A DNA stretch of 64,000 nt from Dehalococcoidia bacterium (GCA_009379925.1 WHSU01000016.1:1-64000), one strand, 5' to 3'. Counted from the first letter of the stretch, positions 18,681 to 27,302 are shown. Notes: generated by a model from the letters alone, not told the origin. Numbers and translations: made by a program.

Positions 18681-19070
18681 GTGAAGGTGCTCCTCCACCT
18701 GGAGGGAGCGGCGGTGCTGGCCGGCGCCATCTGGGTCTACTTCGGCACGCTGAACGCGCACTCGGCGCCCTTCGTCGTGCTGCTCCTGGCGCCGGACCTG
18801 GGGATGGTGGGCTACCTCGGCGGCACCCGGCAGGGCGCCGCCTGCTACAACGCGACACACACCTACCTGCTGCCGGCGGTGCTGTTGGCGGCCGGCGCCC
18901 TGCTCGACATCGAGGTGCTGGCGGCGCTCGCGATGGTCGGCGCGGCCCACATCGGGATGGACCGCATGCTCGGCTACGGCCTCAAGTACCCCTCGGCGTT
19001 CCGTGATACGCACCTGCAGCGAGTTGGCGACGCGCCTCCCACGAGCGTCGAGGCGGAGGCCGCCCACTAG
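18681..19070 (+). CDS. DUF4260-like membrane protein
   Basis: The 129-residue protein has three to four hydrophobic helices, near VLLHLEGAAVLAGAIWVY, FVVLLLAPDLGMVGYLGG, YLLPAVLLAAGAL and a C-terminal amphipathic stretch. The conserved pattern LAPDLGMVGYLGG, YNATHTY and GMDRMLGYGLKY matches the DUF4260 family, whose function is unknown. I start at the GTG at 18681 after GGAGA; a TTG 12 codons upstream is possible. It is divergent from murB. Confidence 0.75.
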   Translation: MKVLLHLEGAAVLAGAIWVYFGTLNAHSAPFVVLLLAPDLGMVGYLGGTRQGAACYNATHTYLLPAVLLAAGALLDIEVLAALAMVGAAHIGMDRMLGYGLKYPSAFRDTHLQRVGDAPPTSVEAEAAH

Positions 19071-19078
19071 GCCGGCGG

Positions 19079-20500
19079 CTACAGCTCGGGACGCCGAGTG
19101 TGGTAGTCCGTCGCCTGCTGGTAGGCGTGGCCGATGCGCAGGACCAGCGCATCCGCGAAGAGACCTCCCGAGATCATCAGCGACGTGGGCAGTCCTTCTT
19201 CGTCGAAGCCGTTCGGCACGCTGAGTGACGGTTGATGCGTGTGGTCGAACACCGAGGTGTTGCGGAACTTGAAGGGAGGCGACGGCTCCGTATGCGGGTC
19301 TTCCGCGATCGGCTCCGCGACCGCCGGCGACGTGGGCAGCACATACGCATCGAAGCCGGCGAGCGCCGCCTCGTAGCAACGCTCGACGACCTTGCGCTGT
19401 TCCAGCGAGCGGATGTACGCGGGGAGCGGGAAATCGAGGCCCGCCGCCATCCGCCGCCGCACGGACTCCCCGATCGTCTGCGGGCGCGTGCGCAGGATCT
19501 CCTCGATGTAGCTCGCGCCCTCCGCGACCAGCAGCGGCGCCAGCGCGCCGCGCCAGTCGCCGTGCCCGGCCATCGGCTCCACGCTATCGATGCTCGCACC
19601 GAGGCTGCGCAGCACGTCCAGCGAGCGCTCGAAGTTCGCCGTCACCGCGGGCGCGCAGCCCTCCACGAGCGAGGGGATGACCGCGAGCCGCTGCCCTTCG
19701 ATGCTCTGCCCGAGGCCGGAGAGATAATCGTCGGGCTCGCGCATGACGGAGTCCAGGTCGCGCGGGTCCGGGCCGGCGAGGACCTGGAGCATGAGCGCGC
19801 AGTCCTCCACCGTGCGGGCCATCGGCCCGGCGTGGTCCAGCGTCAGCGAGAGCGGCACGATGCCGCCACGACCGACGAGTCCGTACGTTGGCTTATGCCC
19901 TGTGATGCCGCAGAAGGCCGCCGGGATGCGGATCGAGCCGCCGGTGTCGGTGCCCAGACCGCCGAGCGCCTGCCCGGCCGCCAGCGCCGCGCCCGTACCG
20001 CCCGAGGAACCGCCGGGCACCCGGTCCAGCTTCCACGGGTTGTGCGTGGCGCCGTAGTGCACGTTGTTCGTCGTGCCACCCAGGGCGAGTTCGTGCGTGT
20101 TGGTCTTGCCGAGGATCACCGCCCCAGCCTCACGCAGCCGGCGCACCGCGGTGGCGTCCTCGGCGGGGACGCGCTCGCGGAACGCGCCCGTGCCGGCGGC
20201 GGTGACCACCCCTGCGGTGTCGTAGAGGTCCTTGACGGCTATCGGGATGCCATCGAGCGGACCCAGGCGCTGTCCGGCTCGTGCTCGCTCCGCCGCGGAC
20301 TCCGCCTCGCGCATCGCGGAGTCGCCCATCAGACGCACGTAGGCATTGATCAGCCCGTCCGTCGCCTCGATGCGCGCGAGCACGTCGCGCGTGAGGTCGA
20401 CGGGCGACAGTTCGCCCGGGGCGATGAGCCGTGCGGCTTCGGCGACGGTCAGATAGCAGCGGTCCGGGTGGGGTGCCTCGACTGGCGCGGCGGCGGTCAT
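19079..20500 (-). CDS. Amidase signature family protein
   Basis: This 473-residue enzyme belongs to the amidase signature family. The Ser-cisSer-Lys triad is visible: Lys in IAVKDLYDT, the cis-Ser in PGGSSGGTGAAL and the nucleophile Ser in LGTDTGGSIRIPAA. Length fits a stand-alone amidase. Without gatC or gatB nearby, it is more likely a small-molecule amidase or allophanate-type hydrolase than the Glu-tRNA(Gln) amidotransferase subunit, but GatA cannot be excluded. GAGGAG lies just upstream of the ATG, with a TATCAT box at 20525-20530. Confidence 0.85.
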   Translation of the reverse strand: MTAAAPVEAPHPDRCYLTVAEAARLIAPGELSPVDLTRDVLARIEATDGLINAYVRLMGDSAMREAESAAERARAGQRLGPLDGIPIAVKDLYDTAGVVTAAGTGAFRERVPAEDATAVRRLREAGAVILGKTNTHELALGGTTNNVHYGATHNPWKLDRVPGGSSGGTGAALAAGQALGGLGTDTGGSIRIPAAFCGITGHKPTYGLVGRGGIVPLSLTLDHAGPMARTVEDCALMLQVLAGPDPRDLDSVMREPDDYLSGLGQSIEGQRLAVIPSLVEGCAPAVTANFERSLDVLRSLGASIDSVEPMAGHGDWRGALAPLLVAEGASYIEEILRTRPQTIGESVRRRMAAGLDFPLPAYIRSLEQRKVVERCYEAALAGFDAYVLPTSPAVAEPIAEDPHTEPSPPFKFRNTSVFDHTHQPSLSVPNGFDEEGLPTSLMISGGLFADALVLRIGHAYQQATDYHTRRPEL

Positions 20501-20568
20501 CGCTCACTCCTCGCTCGCCGCGCGATGATAACAGCGGGGCCGAGGCCCGGCGGCGGTGGCGCCCTCGG

Positions 20569-20598
20569 TTGACCTTGCGCACCGCACGTTCCTACGCT
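20569..20598 (+). promoter_or_regulatory. Promoter TTGACC-N18-TACGCT for the DUF3090 gene
   Basis: TTGACC at 20569-20574 and TACGCT at 20593-20598 are 18 bases apart, the same spacing as the promoter at 4053. The -10 lies 28 bases before the ATG at 20627, which has its own GGGAGG site, so this is a leadered promoter. Confidence 0.55.
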
Positions 20599-20626
20599 CG
20601 CGCGCATCCACGCTGCGGGAGGCGCC

Positions 20627-21196
20627 ATGATCGATTTTGGGCTCGTCGACGCGGTCGATGCGGAGGCGATCGGCCCGCCGGGGCAGCGCACGTTCCGTCT
20701 GCGCGCCAACTCCGGCGACTCCTACGCCGCGCTCTGGATGGAGAAGGAGCAACTGATCGCCCTCGGGCGCAGCTTCTCGCAGGTGCTCGCGGAGCGGTCG
20801 AGGCTGCGCGGTCAGCCGGCCGAGGATGTACTGCCGATGGGTCCGTTCCCGGCGGACGCACAGGTGGACTTCCCCATCGCCCGGCTCGGCCTGGACTTCG
20901 ACAGCGACCAGGAGCACCTCGTGGTGCTAGCGGACGACGCCGGCGCGGTGGAACGCGGCGACTCGCCCGCGTTCCGCATGGAGATGAGCCGCGCGCAGAC
21001 GCTGTCCGTCATCAAGGTGATCGAGGAGGTCGTGGCGGGCGGGCGGCCGCTGTGCCCGCTCTGCAAGCAGCCCCTCGACGAGCCGGGCCAGCAACACTTC
21101 TGCCCTCGGTCGAATGGTCACTCGAAGGACCTCGCGATCCCGACGGACGAGGTCGATGAGGACGATGACGAAGACGACGAAGAGGACGACGACTAG
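20627..21196 (+). CDS. DUF3090 family protein
   Basis: This 189-residue protein starts MIDFGLVDAVDAEAIG and has GQRTFRLRANSG, the usual opening of DUF3090. Near the C-terminus a Cys/His set (CPLCKQPLDEPGQQHFCP) could bind zinc. The last 20 or so residues are almost all Asp and Glu. The family occurs in Chloroflexota and Actinomycetota, often beside a phosphomutase-like protein, which is not here. Function is unknown. The ATG follows GGGAGG with 6-base spacing. Confidence 0.82.
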   Translation: MIDFGLVDAVDAEAIGPPGQRTFRLRANSGDSYAALWMEKEQLIALGRSFSQVLAERSRLRGQPAEDVLPMGPFPADAQVDFPIARLGLDFDSDQEHLVVLADDAGAVERGDSPAFRMEMSRAQTLSVIKVIEEVVAGGRPLCPLCKQPLDEPGQQHFCPRSNGHSKDLAIPTDEVDEDDDEDDEEDDD

Positions 21197-21226
21197 CGAC
21201 GGATGCGAGTAGCGGGGCGCCCGCGG

Positions 21227-21715
21227 TTAGTCCTCTTCACCCTCCGGGCGGATGAGGAGCACGGAGGCGCCCTCTACCTCCCGTACCACGTGGTCCGCCA
21301 CCGAGCCGAGCACCGCGCGCTTCCAGCCACCTCGGCCGCGCGTCGCCATCACCACGACGTCGCAACCGTGGCGCTCCGCGGCTGCGACGATCTGGTCGCC
21401 CGGCGAACCTTCGAGCAGTTCGGCGCCCGCCGGGACGCCCGCCGCGTCGAACTCCGCCTTCGCCGCGGTCACGGTCTCCGTGGCGGCCTGGCGCTGACCC
21501 TCGACGACTTCCCCGGCGATCTCCGCCGTGATGCGCCCGCTGGGCAGCGGCTCGATCGTCGCCGGCGAGGTCTGCGCGATGATCTGCGCCTCGCTGTCGA
21601 TCACCCGCACGATGACGGCCTCCGCGCCGGTCGCCTTCGCGAGCGCGAGCGTGTGGGGGACCGCCTGCGCCGACAGTTCGGAGCCGTCGAGCGGCAGCAG
21701 GATCCTGGTGAACAT
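21227..21715 (-). CDS. Universal stress protein (UspA family)
   Basis: The 162-residue protein is a single UspA domain. It starts with MFTRILLPLDGSELSAQA, where the Asp contacts adenine. It carries the ATP-binding pattern G-x2-G-x9-G-S/T in ATRGRGGWKRAVLGSVADHVV, so it is probably an ATP-binding Usp. A central helix of about 40 residues is longer than average. It is convergent with the DUF3090 gene and has its own start upstream of ilvD's divergent region. Confidence 0.88.
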   Translation of the reverse strand: MFTRILLPLDGSELSAQAVPHTLALAKATGAEAVIVRVIDSEAQIIAQTSPATIEPLPSGRITAEIAGEVVEGQRQAATETVTAAKAEFDAAGVPAGAELLEGSPGDQIVAAAERHGCDVVVMATRGRGGWKRAVLGSVADHVVREVEGASVLLIRPEGEED

Positions 21716-21910
21716 GTGGCGAGCGTCCCCTCGTGTGCGGGCCGGCAGGACAGGAGCCCGCCCGCCGCATCATAGGTTTCGACCCCGCCAGCGACAACGC
21801 GCGCATGGGATGTGGTGACCGCTGCGCCGGCGTCCTCGCGTGTCTGCATGCGGTCGCCTTGATACGATTCGGCTTCACGGCATCGGATCGCAATCGCAGG
21901 AGCGCCGCGC

Positions 21911-23584
21911 ATGACCCTTGACCCTCGACACCGCAGCCGCACGATGGTGGACGGACCGGACCGCGCGGCCGCGCGTTCCTATCTGCACTCGGTCGGCTTC
22001 TCGCGCGAGGACCTGCAGCGCCCGCTGGTGATGGTCGCCCACGAATGGATCGGCACCATGCCCTGCAACTACAGCCAGCGCGCGCTGGCGCAGGAAGTCA
22101 TGGCCGGCATCCGCGCCGCCGGCGGCACGCCGATGGAGGTGAACACCGTCTCCATCAGCGACGGCATCTCGATGGGCACGGAGGGTATGAAGGCGTCGCT
22201 GGTCAGCCGCGAGATCATCACCGACTCCATCGAGCTGTGTGGCGTCGGCTACTCCTTCGATGCCGCGGTCGTGATCGTCGGCTGCGACAAGACCATCCCC
22301 GCCGGTGCGATGGCCCTCGCCCGCCTCAACATCCCCGGGCTCGTGCTCTACAGCGGCTCGATCGCCCCCGGGCAATTCGAGGGCCACGACGTCACCATCC
22401 AGGACGTGTTCGAAGGCGTCGGGCAACACTCCGCGGGCAACATGAGCGACGAGCGCCTAGCGGCACTCGAGGCGGCCGCGTGTCCCGGCGCCGGCGCCTG
22501 CGGCGCGCAGTACACGGCAAACACGATGGCGACCGTCCTGGAGTTCATGGGCATCTCCCCCATGGGAAGCGCCACGGTGGGCGCGACCGATGATCGCAAA
22601 GACAGCGTCGGCCATCGTGCGGGCGAACTGGTCATGGACGTGCTGCGGCGCGGGCAGCTGCCGCGCGACATCATGACGCGGGAGGCGCTGGAGAACGGCA
22701 TCATGTGCGCCGCCGCCACCGGCGGCTCGACCAACGTCGTGCTGCACCTCATCGCCATCGCCAACGAGGCGGGTGTGGACCTCGACATCGACGACTTCGA
22801 CACGATCAGCGAGCGCACGCCGCTCATCGGCGACCTGCGTCCCGGCGGACAGTACGTGGCGCTGGACTGGGACCGCGCCGGCGGGACGCCGTTGCTGGCG
22901 AAGCGCCTGCTGGAAGCGGGGCTGCTGCACGGCGGCGCCGCCACGGTCACCGGCCGCACGCTCGCCGAGGAGGCGGCGGAGGCCATGGAGACGGAGGGAC
23001 AGCAGGTCATCCGTCCGCTCGATCAGCCGCTGAAGGCGACCGGCGGGCTCGTCATCCTCAAGGGCTCGCTCGCGCCGCAGGGCTGCGTGATCAAGGTCGC
23101 CGGACACGAGCGCCTCACGCATCGAGGCCCGGCGCGCATCTTCGAGCGCGAAGAGGACGCGATGCAGGCGGTGCTGGACCACCGCATCCAGGCAGGTGAC
23201 GTGCTGGTGATCCGCAACGAAGGCCCGAAGGGCGGGCCGGGCATGCGCGAGATGCTCGGCGTCACCGCCGCCCTCGTCGGCGCCGGGCTCGGCGAGACCG
23301 TGGCCCTGCTCACGGACGGCCGCTTCTCCGGCGCCACCCGCGGCCTGATGGCCGGGCACGTCGCCCCCGAGGCCGCCGCGGGCGGCCCCATCGCCCTGGT
23401 GCACGAGGGCGACACGATCTCCTTCGACATCCCGAACCGCCGCCTCGACCTGGAGGTGCCGGAGGCGGAAGTGGAGTCGCGCCGGCAGAGCTGGGCGCCA
23501 CGGCCGCCGAACTACCAGTCCGGGGTCTTCGCGAAGTACGCCAGGCTCGTCACCGGCGCCGAACAGGGCGCCGTCACCCGCTGA
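21911..23584 (+). CDS. ilvD: Dihydroxy-acid dehydratase
   Basis: IlvD dehydrates 2,3-dihydroxy-isovalerate and -methylvalerate in valine and isoleucine synthesis. The 557-residue protein has the three Fe-S cysteine regions (MPCNYSQ, GCDKTIPAG, GAGACGAQYTANTM) and the substrate loop ATGGSTNVVLHL. PCNYS instead of the common PCN plus two variable residues is normal for the short, often 2Fe-2S-type branch. TACGAT at 21863-21868 may be the -10. It stands alone, away from other ilv genes. A hairpin follows the stop. Confidence 0.92.
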   Translation: MTLDPRHRSRTMVDGPDRAAARSYLHSVGFSREDLQRPLVMVAHEWIGTMPCNYSQRALAQEVMAGIRAAGGTPMEVNTVSISDGISMGTEGMKASLVSREIITDSIELCGVGYSFDAAVVIVGCDKTIPAGAMALARLNIPGLVLYSGSIAPGQFEGHDVTIQDVFEGVGQHSAGNMSDERLAALEAAACPGAGACGAQYTANTMATVLEFMGISPMGSATVGATDDRKDSVGHRAGELVMDVLRRGQLPRDIMTREALENGIMCAAATGGSTNVVLHLIAIANEAGVDLDIDDFDTISERTPLIGDLRPGGQYVALDWDRAGGTPLLAKRLLEAGLLHGGAATVTGRTLAEEAAEAMETEGQQVIRPLDQPLKATGGLVILKGSLAPQGCVIKVAGHERLTHRGPARIFEREEDAMQAVLDHRIQAGDVLVIRNEGPKGGPGMREMLGVTAALVGAGLGETVALLTDGRFSGATRGLMAGHVAPEAAAGGPIALVHEGDTISFDIPNRRLDLEVPEAEVESRRQSWAPRPPNYQSGVFAKYARLVTGAEQGAVTR

Positions 23585-23592
23585 TGGACCGT

Positions 23593-23618
23593 CCTCCCCT
23601 CGGGCAGCCGAGGGGAGG
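23593..23618 (+). terminator. Hairpin after ilvD that overlaps the next ribosome site
   Basis: CCTCCCCTCGG (23593-23603) pairs perfectly with CCGAGGGGAGG (23608-23618) across a 4-base loop. No U tract follows. Its 3' arm runs into the GGGAGG (23617-23622) that serves the next ATG at 23631, so the stem may act as a terminator or limit access to that site. Confidence 0.5.
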
Positions 23619-23630
23619 GAGGTGGGCCAA

Positions 23631-24542
23631 ATGATCCTGATCGCGGGCGCCAGCGGCTTCGTGGGACAGGCGTTGCTGAGCGACTTCGCGGCCGGCGAGA
23701 GCAACACCAACGGCCAACCGCAGTTGCGAGCACTCGTCCGCCGCGAGTTCGACGCCGTCCGGCTCCGCGAACAGGGCTTCGAGGCGGTCACCGGCGACCT
23801 GATCGCGCGACGTGGCCTGGACACCGCCATGCGCGGCGTCACCACGCTGGTCTACCTGGTGCACACGCTCGACCACGACGGCGATGTGGTGGCGAACGAC
23901 CTGGAGGCCGTGCAAAACGCGCTGATCGCCGCGCGCGCCGCGGGCGTGCACCGCGTGATCTACCTGGGCGCCGTCGCCGCCTGGGAGGCCTCCACCTCCA
24001 AGCACCTCGTCGCCCGCTGGGCCACCGAGCTGGCGGTGCGGCAGTCCGGACTCGACTGGACCGTGCTGCGCGCCTCGTTCATCGTCGGCGCCGGCGCTAC
24101 CCGCTTCGAGTTGATGCGCCGCCTGGTCAACCGCACGCCCCTGGTGCCCCTGTTCCGGTGGCGTCACACCGAGGTGGAACCGGTCGCACTGGCGGACGTG
24201 GTGCAGGCGCTTCGCATGGCCATCGACGACGGCGACATGACCGGGCGGGTATTCGACATCTGCGGCCCCGAGCGCATGACCTTCGGCGGCGTCGTGCGGG
24301 AGTGGGGTCGCTCGACGGGCAAGCGCCGCCTCTACGTGCCGGTGCCTGCCTGGGGTGAAGGCCTCGGCGCGCACCTCGGTTGGACGCTTGGGCGGCTGCC
24401 GAGGCGCGAGACTCGGCTCCTGCTGGAGACGCTGCGCGAGCGCCATGTCTGCGTCGACCCGTCGCGCCGCTTCCCACTCCCCCAGCGCCCGATGGCGTAT
24501 CGCGCCGCCCTCGAAGCCGTACTGGAGCAGGAGCGGGGCTAG
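23631..24542 (+). CDS. NAD(P)-binding atypical SDR (complex I NDUFA9/NmrA-like)
   Basis: The 303-residue protein begins MILIAGASGFVGQALL, a Rossmann motif (GxxGxxG) of atypical short-chain dehydrogenases. VTGDLIARRGLDTAMRGVTTLVYLVH and YLGAVAAW follow the NDUFA9-like layout. The YxxxK catalytic pair is not evident, so it may bind a cofactor without redox activity. The ATG at 23631 is preferred to a GTG at 23622, because GGGAGG then has 8-base spacing. It follows ilvD by 46 bases, separated by the hairpin. Confidence 0.78.
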   Translation: MILIAGASGFVGQALLSDFAAGESNTNGQPQLRALVRREFDAVRLREQGFEAVTGDLIARRGLDTAMRGVTTLVYLVHTLDHDGDVVANDLEAVQNALIAARAAGVHRVIYLGAVAAWEASTSKHLVARWATELAVRQSGLDWTVLRASFIVGAGATRFELMRRLVNRTPLVPLFRWRHTEVEPVALADVVQALRMAIDDGDMTGRVFDICGPERMTFGGVVREWGRSTGKRRLYVPVPAWGEGLGAHLGWTLGRLPRRETRLLLETLRERHVCVDPSRRFPLPQRPMAYRAALEAVLEQERG

Positions 24543-24652
24543 CTCCAACCCCGACTGCCAATGCAATGGTGCTGCGATGCCTCGCCCGGCGAGCCTGTCA
24601 CGATCGTGATGATGCACCCTCTAGCGTGCGGGCATCGAGGGGAGTCATAGAG

Positions 24653-24871
24653 ATGGCCACCAAGGCGGAACGCTGCGAGGAACTAAGGGACGCGTTGAAG
24701 GACGCACGGGCCAGGTTGGATCCGCCGGCGCGTGACTCGACGTTCTCAGGCGCTCAGGGCGCACACAACGTGGACCCGCGCGACATGACGCCCGACGCGG
24801 ATCCGGGCGTGTGGGAGGACATCCGCCACCTCGAACAGGCGCTCCGCGAAGCCGGTTGCGAGCCGGAATAG
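24653..24871 (+). CDS. Small acidic hypothetical protein, 72 residues
   Basis: The ATG follows AGGGGAG within a CATCGAGGGGAG sequence. The protein has a charged N-terminal helix (ATKAERCEELRDALKDARARL), a Pro/Asp-rich middle (NVDPRDMTPDADPG) and a C-terminal helix (DIRHLEQALREAG). It looks soluble and may form a helical hairpin. I do not recognise the family. Ribosome site and composition support a real gene. Confidence 0.6.
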   Translation: MATKAERCEELRDALKDARARLDPPARDSTFSGAQGAHNVDPRDMTPDADPGVWEDIRHLEQALREAGCEPE

Positions 24872-25012
24872 CGATCGCTCGTGCATCACCCGAGTCTGCG
24901 AGCGTAGGACGAGCAGCCGCGCATCACGGTCCACCCTCGGCGGCCGTATCACAGGTGAGTTCCCGGTGACTAGAATCGACGCGTCGGTCCGCGAAGAGCG
25001 AAGGGGCGCACG

Positions 25013-25390
25013 ATGTACGGGACGATTGCCAGGATGCGGATCAAGCCGGGTGCGGAGGCGCTGTTCCGCGCGCAGATGGACGCGATGGGCAACATGAGCC
25101 TCCAGGGCCATGGCTGGATCTCGACCATGATCTACCAGTCCGACTCCGACCCTCGTGAGGTCTGGATGGCGGTCACGTTCGAGAGTCGCGAGGCGTATCA
25201 CGCCAACGCCCAGCGGCCGAACCAACACATGCACTACCTGCTCATGCGTGGCTGCATCGAGGAAGACCCCGAGTGGCACGACGGCGAGATCGTGGCGCAG
25301 ATGCCCGCCGGGTGGCTCGACCGGACGCGGGACGCCGAGGGTGCACGCCAGGCGCAACGGTCGAGCGCGACCGAGACGGCGGGCGCTTAG
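25013..25390 (+). CDS. Antibiotic-biosynthesis-monooxygenase-like (ABM) domain protein
   Basis: This 125-residue protein starts MYGTIARMRIKPGAEALFRAQM and has a ferredoxin-like beta-alpha-beta pattern (TMIYQSDSDPREVWMAVTFESREAY), typical of dimeric ABM or Dabb proteins. A charged, disordered tail follows residue 100. Possible roles include heme or quinone handling, but no catalytic motif decides. A TAGAAT box at 24969-24974 may be the -10. The stop overlaps the next GTG by one base. Confidence 0.65.
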   Translation: MYGTIARMRIKPGAEALFRAQMDAMGNMSLQGHGWISTMIYQSDSDPREVWMAVTFESREAYHANAQRPNQHMHYLLMRGCIEEDPEWHDGEIVAQMPAGWLDRTRDAEGARQAQRSSATETAGA

Positions 25391-25971
25391 TGACCCGGCC
25401 ATCTGAACCACCTCGGACGAAGGCTGAACTGGTCGACCGCATGCGCTCGGCCTACGCGGCGTTCGACGAGGCGCTCGCCGAGGTGCCGGAGAACCGTCTG
25501 CACACACTGGGCGCCGCCGGCGACGACTGGTCCGTCCGCGACGTGATCGCGCATGTCGGGCAGCCGTGGCTGGCCGGTCAGCTCGAGGCAGCGCTGCGGG
25601 GCGAGCTACCGACGGCCCTCGAGTGCTACGGCACCGAGGCGGCGCCGCCGCCCGGCACGGACCTGAGCACCAACGACGCCCGGAACGCGGCGGCATACGA
25701 GCGCGACCGTGACCTCTCGCTGGACCACCTCCGCGAGCGTGAGGCCAGGTCCCGCGCACGGATGCTCGATGCCGTGCGAGCGATTCCCGAGGAAGAGCTG
25801 TCCGTCGAGTACACGATCGTCGACCACCTCGGGCACGTCGGCCACGTGCGCCCGGTGCAGGACGCCGAGCAGGGCTTCCCGCTCGCGAGATGGATCGCCG
25901 GCAACTCGTGGTTCCACTACGAGGACCACGCGGCCCAGCTTCGCGCCTTCCTCGAGACGCTAGAGGCCTGA
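25390..25971 (+). CDS. DinB-superfamily (ClbS/DfsB-like) protein
   Basis: The 193-residue protein is a DinB-like four-helix bundle. It opens TKAELVDRMRSAYAAFDEAL, has WSVRDVIAHVGQPW with the first metal-type His, and ends WFHYEDHAAQLRAFLE with a C-terminal His pair. ClbS-type members hydrolyse DNA-alkylating metabolites, and others use mycothiol or bacillithiol. This member's role is unknown. The GTG start shares one base with the upstream stop (TAGTG), so expression is probably coupled to the ABM gene. Confidence 0.75.
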   Translation: MTRPSEPPRTKAELVDRMRSAYAAFDEALAEVPENRLHTLGAAGDDWSVRDVIAHVGQPWLAGQLEAALRGELPTALECYGTEAAPPPGTDLSTNDARNAAAYERDRDLSLDHLREREARSRARMLDAVRAIPEEELSVEYTIVDHLGHVGHVRPVQDAEQGFPLARWIAGNSWFHYEDHAAQLRAFLETLEA

Positions 25972-25986
25972 GCGACATGGGGGACG

Positions 25987-26040
25987 GCAGCACGCTGCGC
26001 CCCTACGAAGACCGTCCCCTGTAGGGGCGCAGCGTGCTGC
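25987..26040. terminator. Perfect 20-base inverted repeat between convergent genes
   Basis: The 20-base arms 25987-26006 and 26021-26040 are exact complements around a 14-base loop. The element lies between the convergent DinB and HIT genes and could terminate both. The 5' flank GGGGACG (25980-25986) can also pair with CGTCCCC in the loop (26013-26019), so an alternative or pseudoknotted fold is possible. The GTAGGGGCGCAGC core resembles dispersed repeats I know from other bacterial genomes, so it may also be a mobile repeat. Confidence 0.75.
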
Positions 26041-26073
26041 GCCCGCTTCCCAGCGCCTGGAGTAGGGCGATGC

Positions 26074-26493
26074 CTACAACCGCTCGCGGATCCGTCGGGC
26101 CTGCTCGTCGAGCTCGTCCCGCGGCGGGGACGCCGACTTCGAGAGGTAGACGCGGAGCAGCCCGTCCTCAAAGTAGCGCGGCCAGACGTGAAAGTGCGCG
26201 TGCGGTACTTCTTGGCCAGCGGCCTCCCCAATCGCGTGCGAGATGCTTATACCCTCAGGTTCGAAAGCGGCCGTTACCGCTCGGGCGATGCGTACCACCG
26301 TGAGCATGACCGCGCCCGCGAGGTCATCCTCAAGCTCGCGCGCGTCGACGCGATGCGCCTTTGGTACAACCAGGACGTGACCCGGATGGAACTGGTGCAG
26401 GTCCATGAACGCGAGCGTGCGTTCGTCCTCGTGCACGACACTGGCCGGAGCGGTGCCGGCCACGATGTCGCAGAAGATACAGCGTTCGGACAT
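26074..26493 (-). CDS. HIT-family nucleotide hydrolase
   Basis: This 139-residue histidine-triad protein has the active-site HAHFHVWPR near residue 105 (pattern H-x-H-x-H) and the usual opening CIFCDIVAG, with a Cys-x-x-Cys. HIT enzymes cleave AMP-linked compounds such as adenosine phosphoramidates. The role is probably housekeeping. It is 18 bases downstream of the enoyl reductase on the same strand. Confidence 0.88.
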   Translation of the reverse strand: MSERCIFCDIVAGTAPASVVHEDERTLAFMDLHQFHPGHVLVVPKAHRVDARELEDDLAGAVMLTVVRIARAVTAAFEPEGISISHAIGEAAGQEVPHAHFHVWPRYFEDGLLRVYLSKSASPPRDELDEQARRIRERL

Positions 26494-26510
26494 CGGGACC
26501 CGGCTAGCCC

Positions 26511-27302
26511 TTACTCTGCCCCGAGGATCGGCCGCCAGGATGCGGCGTTGAAGCCGCCATCGAGGTGAATGGTCTGGCCGATGAGCATCGGTGCTTCATC
26601 GGAGCAGAGCCAGGCGACGGCGGCCGCGACGTCATCGGGATGGACGTTGCGCCCGGCGGGGACGTGCGGTCGGACCCGGTCCGACACGTCCGCGCGGTAG
26701 GAGTGGTCGCCGTCGGAGCCCTCGACCCAACCCGCCGACACGGCATTCACGCGGATGCCGCGCGGCGCCAACTCCACGGCGAGGTACATGGTCAGGGAGG
26801 CGAGCGCCCCCTTGCTCACGCCGACGGCGGCGTAGTCCGGCAGGTAGTGGAGCGCGCCGGGCGAATGCAGGTTCACCACGGCGCCACCGCCGCGCGCCTC
26901 GAGGAGCGGCGCGGCCATCTGGGCCGCGGTCCACGGGCCAAAGAGGTTCACGTCCATCGTGCGGTGCAGGTGCCTGGGGCGCTGCTCCATCGCCGGCCGC
27001 GGGCGCTCGAGCCCACGTGCGGCGTTGTTCACCAGCGCGTCCAGCCCACCCCACGCCTCGACGCGCTCGAAGAGCGCCCGCAGAGCCTCCGGGTCCCCCA
27101 CGTCGGCCAGGACCGGCTCGGCCTCCACGCCCAGCGCGCGGCACTCCTCGGCTGTCGCCTCCGCGGCTTCCAGCGAGCGCGCGTAGTTCACCAGGACGTG
27201 CATCCCCTCGGACGCCAGGCGGAGGGCGATGGCGCGGCCGATCCCGCGCGAGCCGCCGAGCACGACGGCGCGTTTGCCAGCGAGCGAGTGATAGGTGCGC
27301 AT
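26511..27302 (-). CDS. fabL: FabL-type enoyl-ACP reductase (SDR)
   Basis: The 263-residue protein is a classical SDR by fold (GGSRGIGRAIALRL, VNNAARG). Its active site, however, is Tyr-x6-Lys (YAAVGVSK), not Tyr-x3-Lys. That spacing is typical of enoyl reductases, and the surrounding VGVSKGALASLTMYLAVEL and PAGRNVHPDDV, QTIHLDGG closely follow the FabL class. It would reduce trans-2-enoyl-ACP in fatty acid elongation using NADPH. No fabI or fabK is in the window. CATACT lies 6 bases upstream of the start. A generic SDR is the alternative. Confidence 0.75.
   Translation of the reverse strand: MRTYHSLAGKRAVVLGGSRGIGRAIALRLASEGMHVLVNYARSLEAAEATAEECRALGVEAEPVLADVGDPEALRALFERVEAWGGLDALVNNAARGLERPRPAMEQRPRHLHRTMDVNLFGPWTAAQMAAPLLEARGGGAVVNLHSPGALHYLPDYAAVGVSKGALASLTMYLAVELAPRGIRVNAVSAGWVEGSDGDHSYRADVSDRVRPHVPAGRNVHPDDVAAAVAWLCSDEAPMLIGQTIHLDGGFNAASWRPILGAE

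Noticed and set aside
22457-23845. Long minus-strand frame opposite ilvD
   Set aside because: It is composed of His/Arg/Ala-rich noise and lies opposite a well-conserved ilvD.
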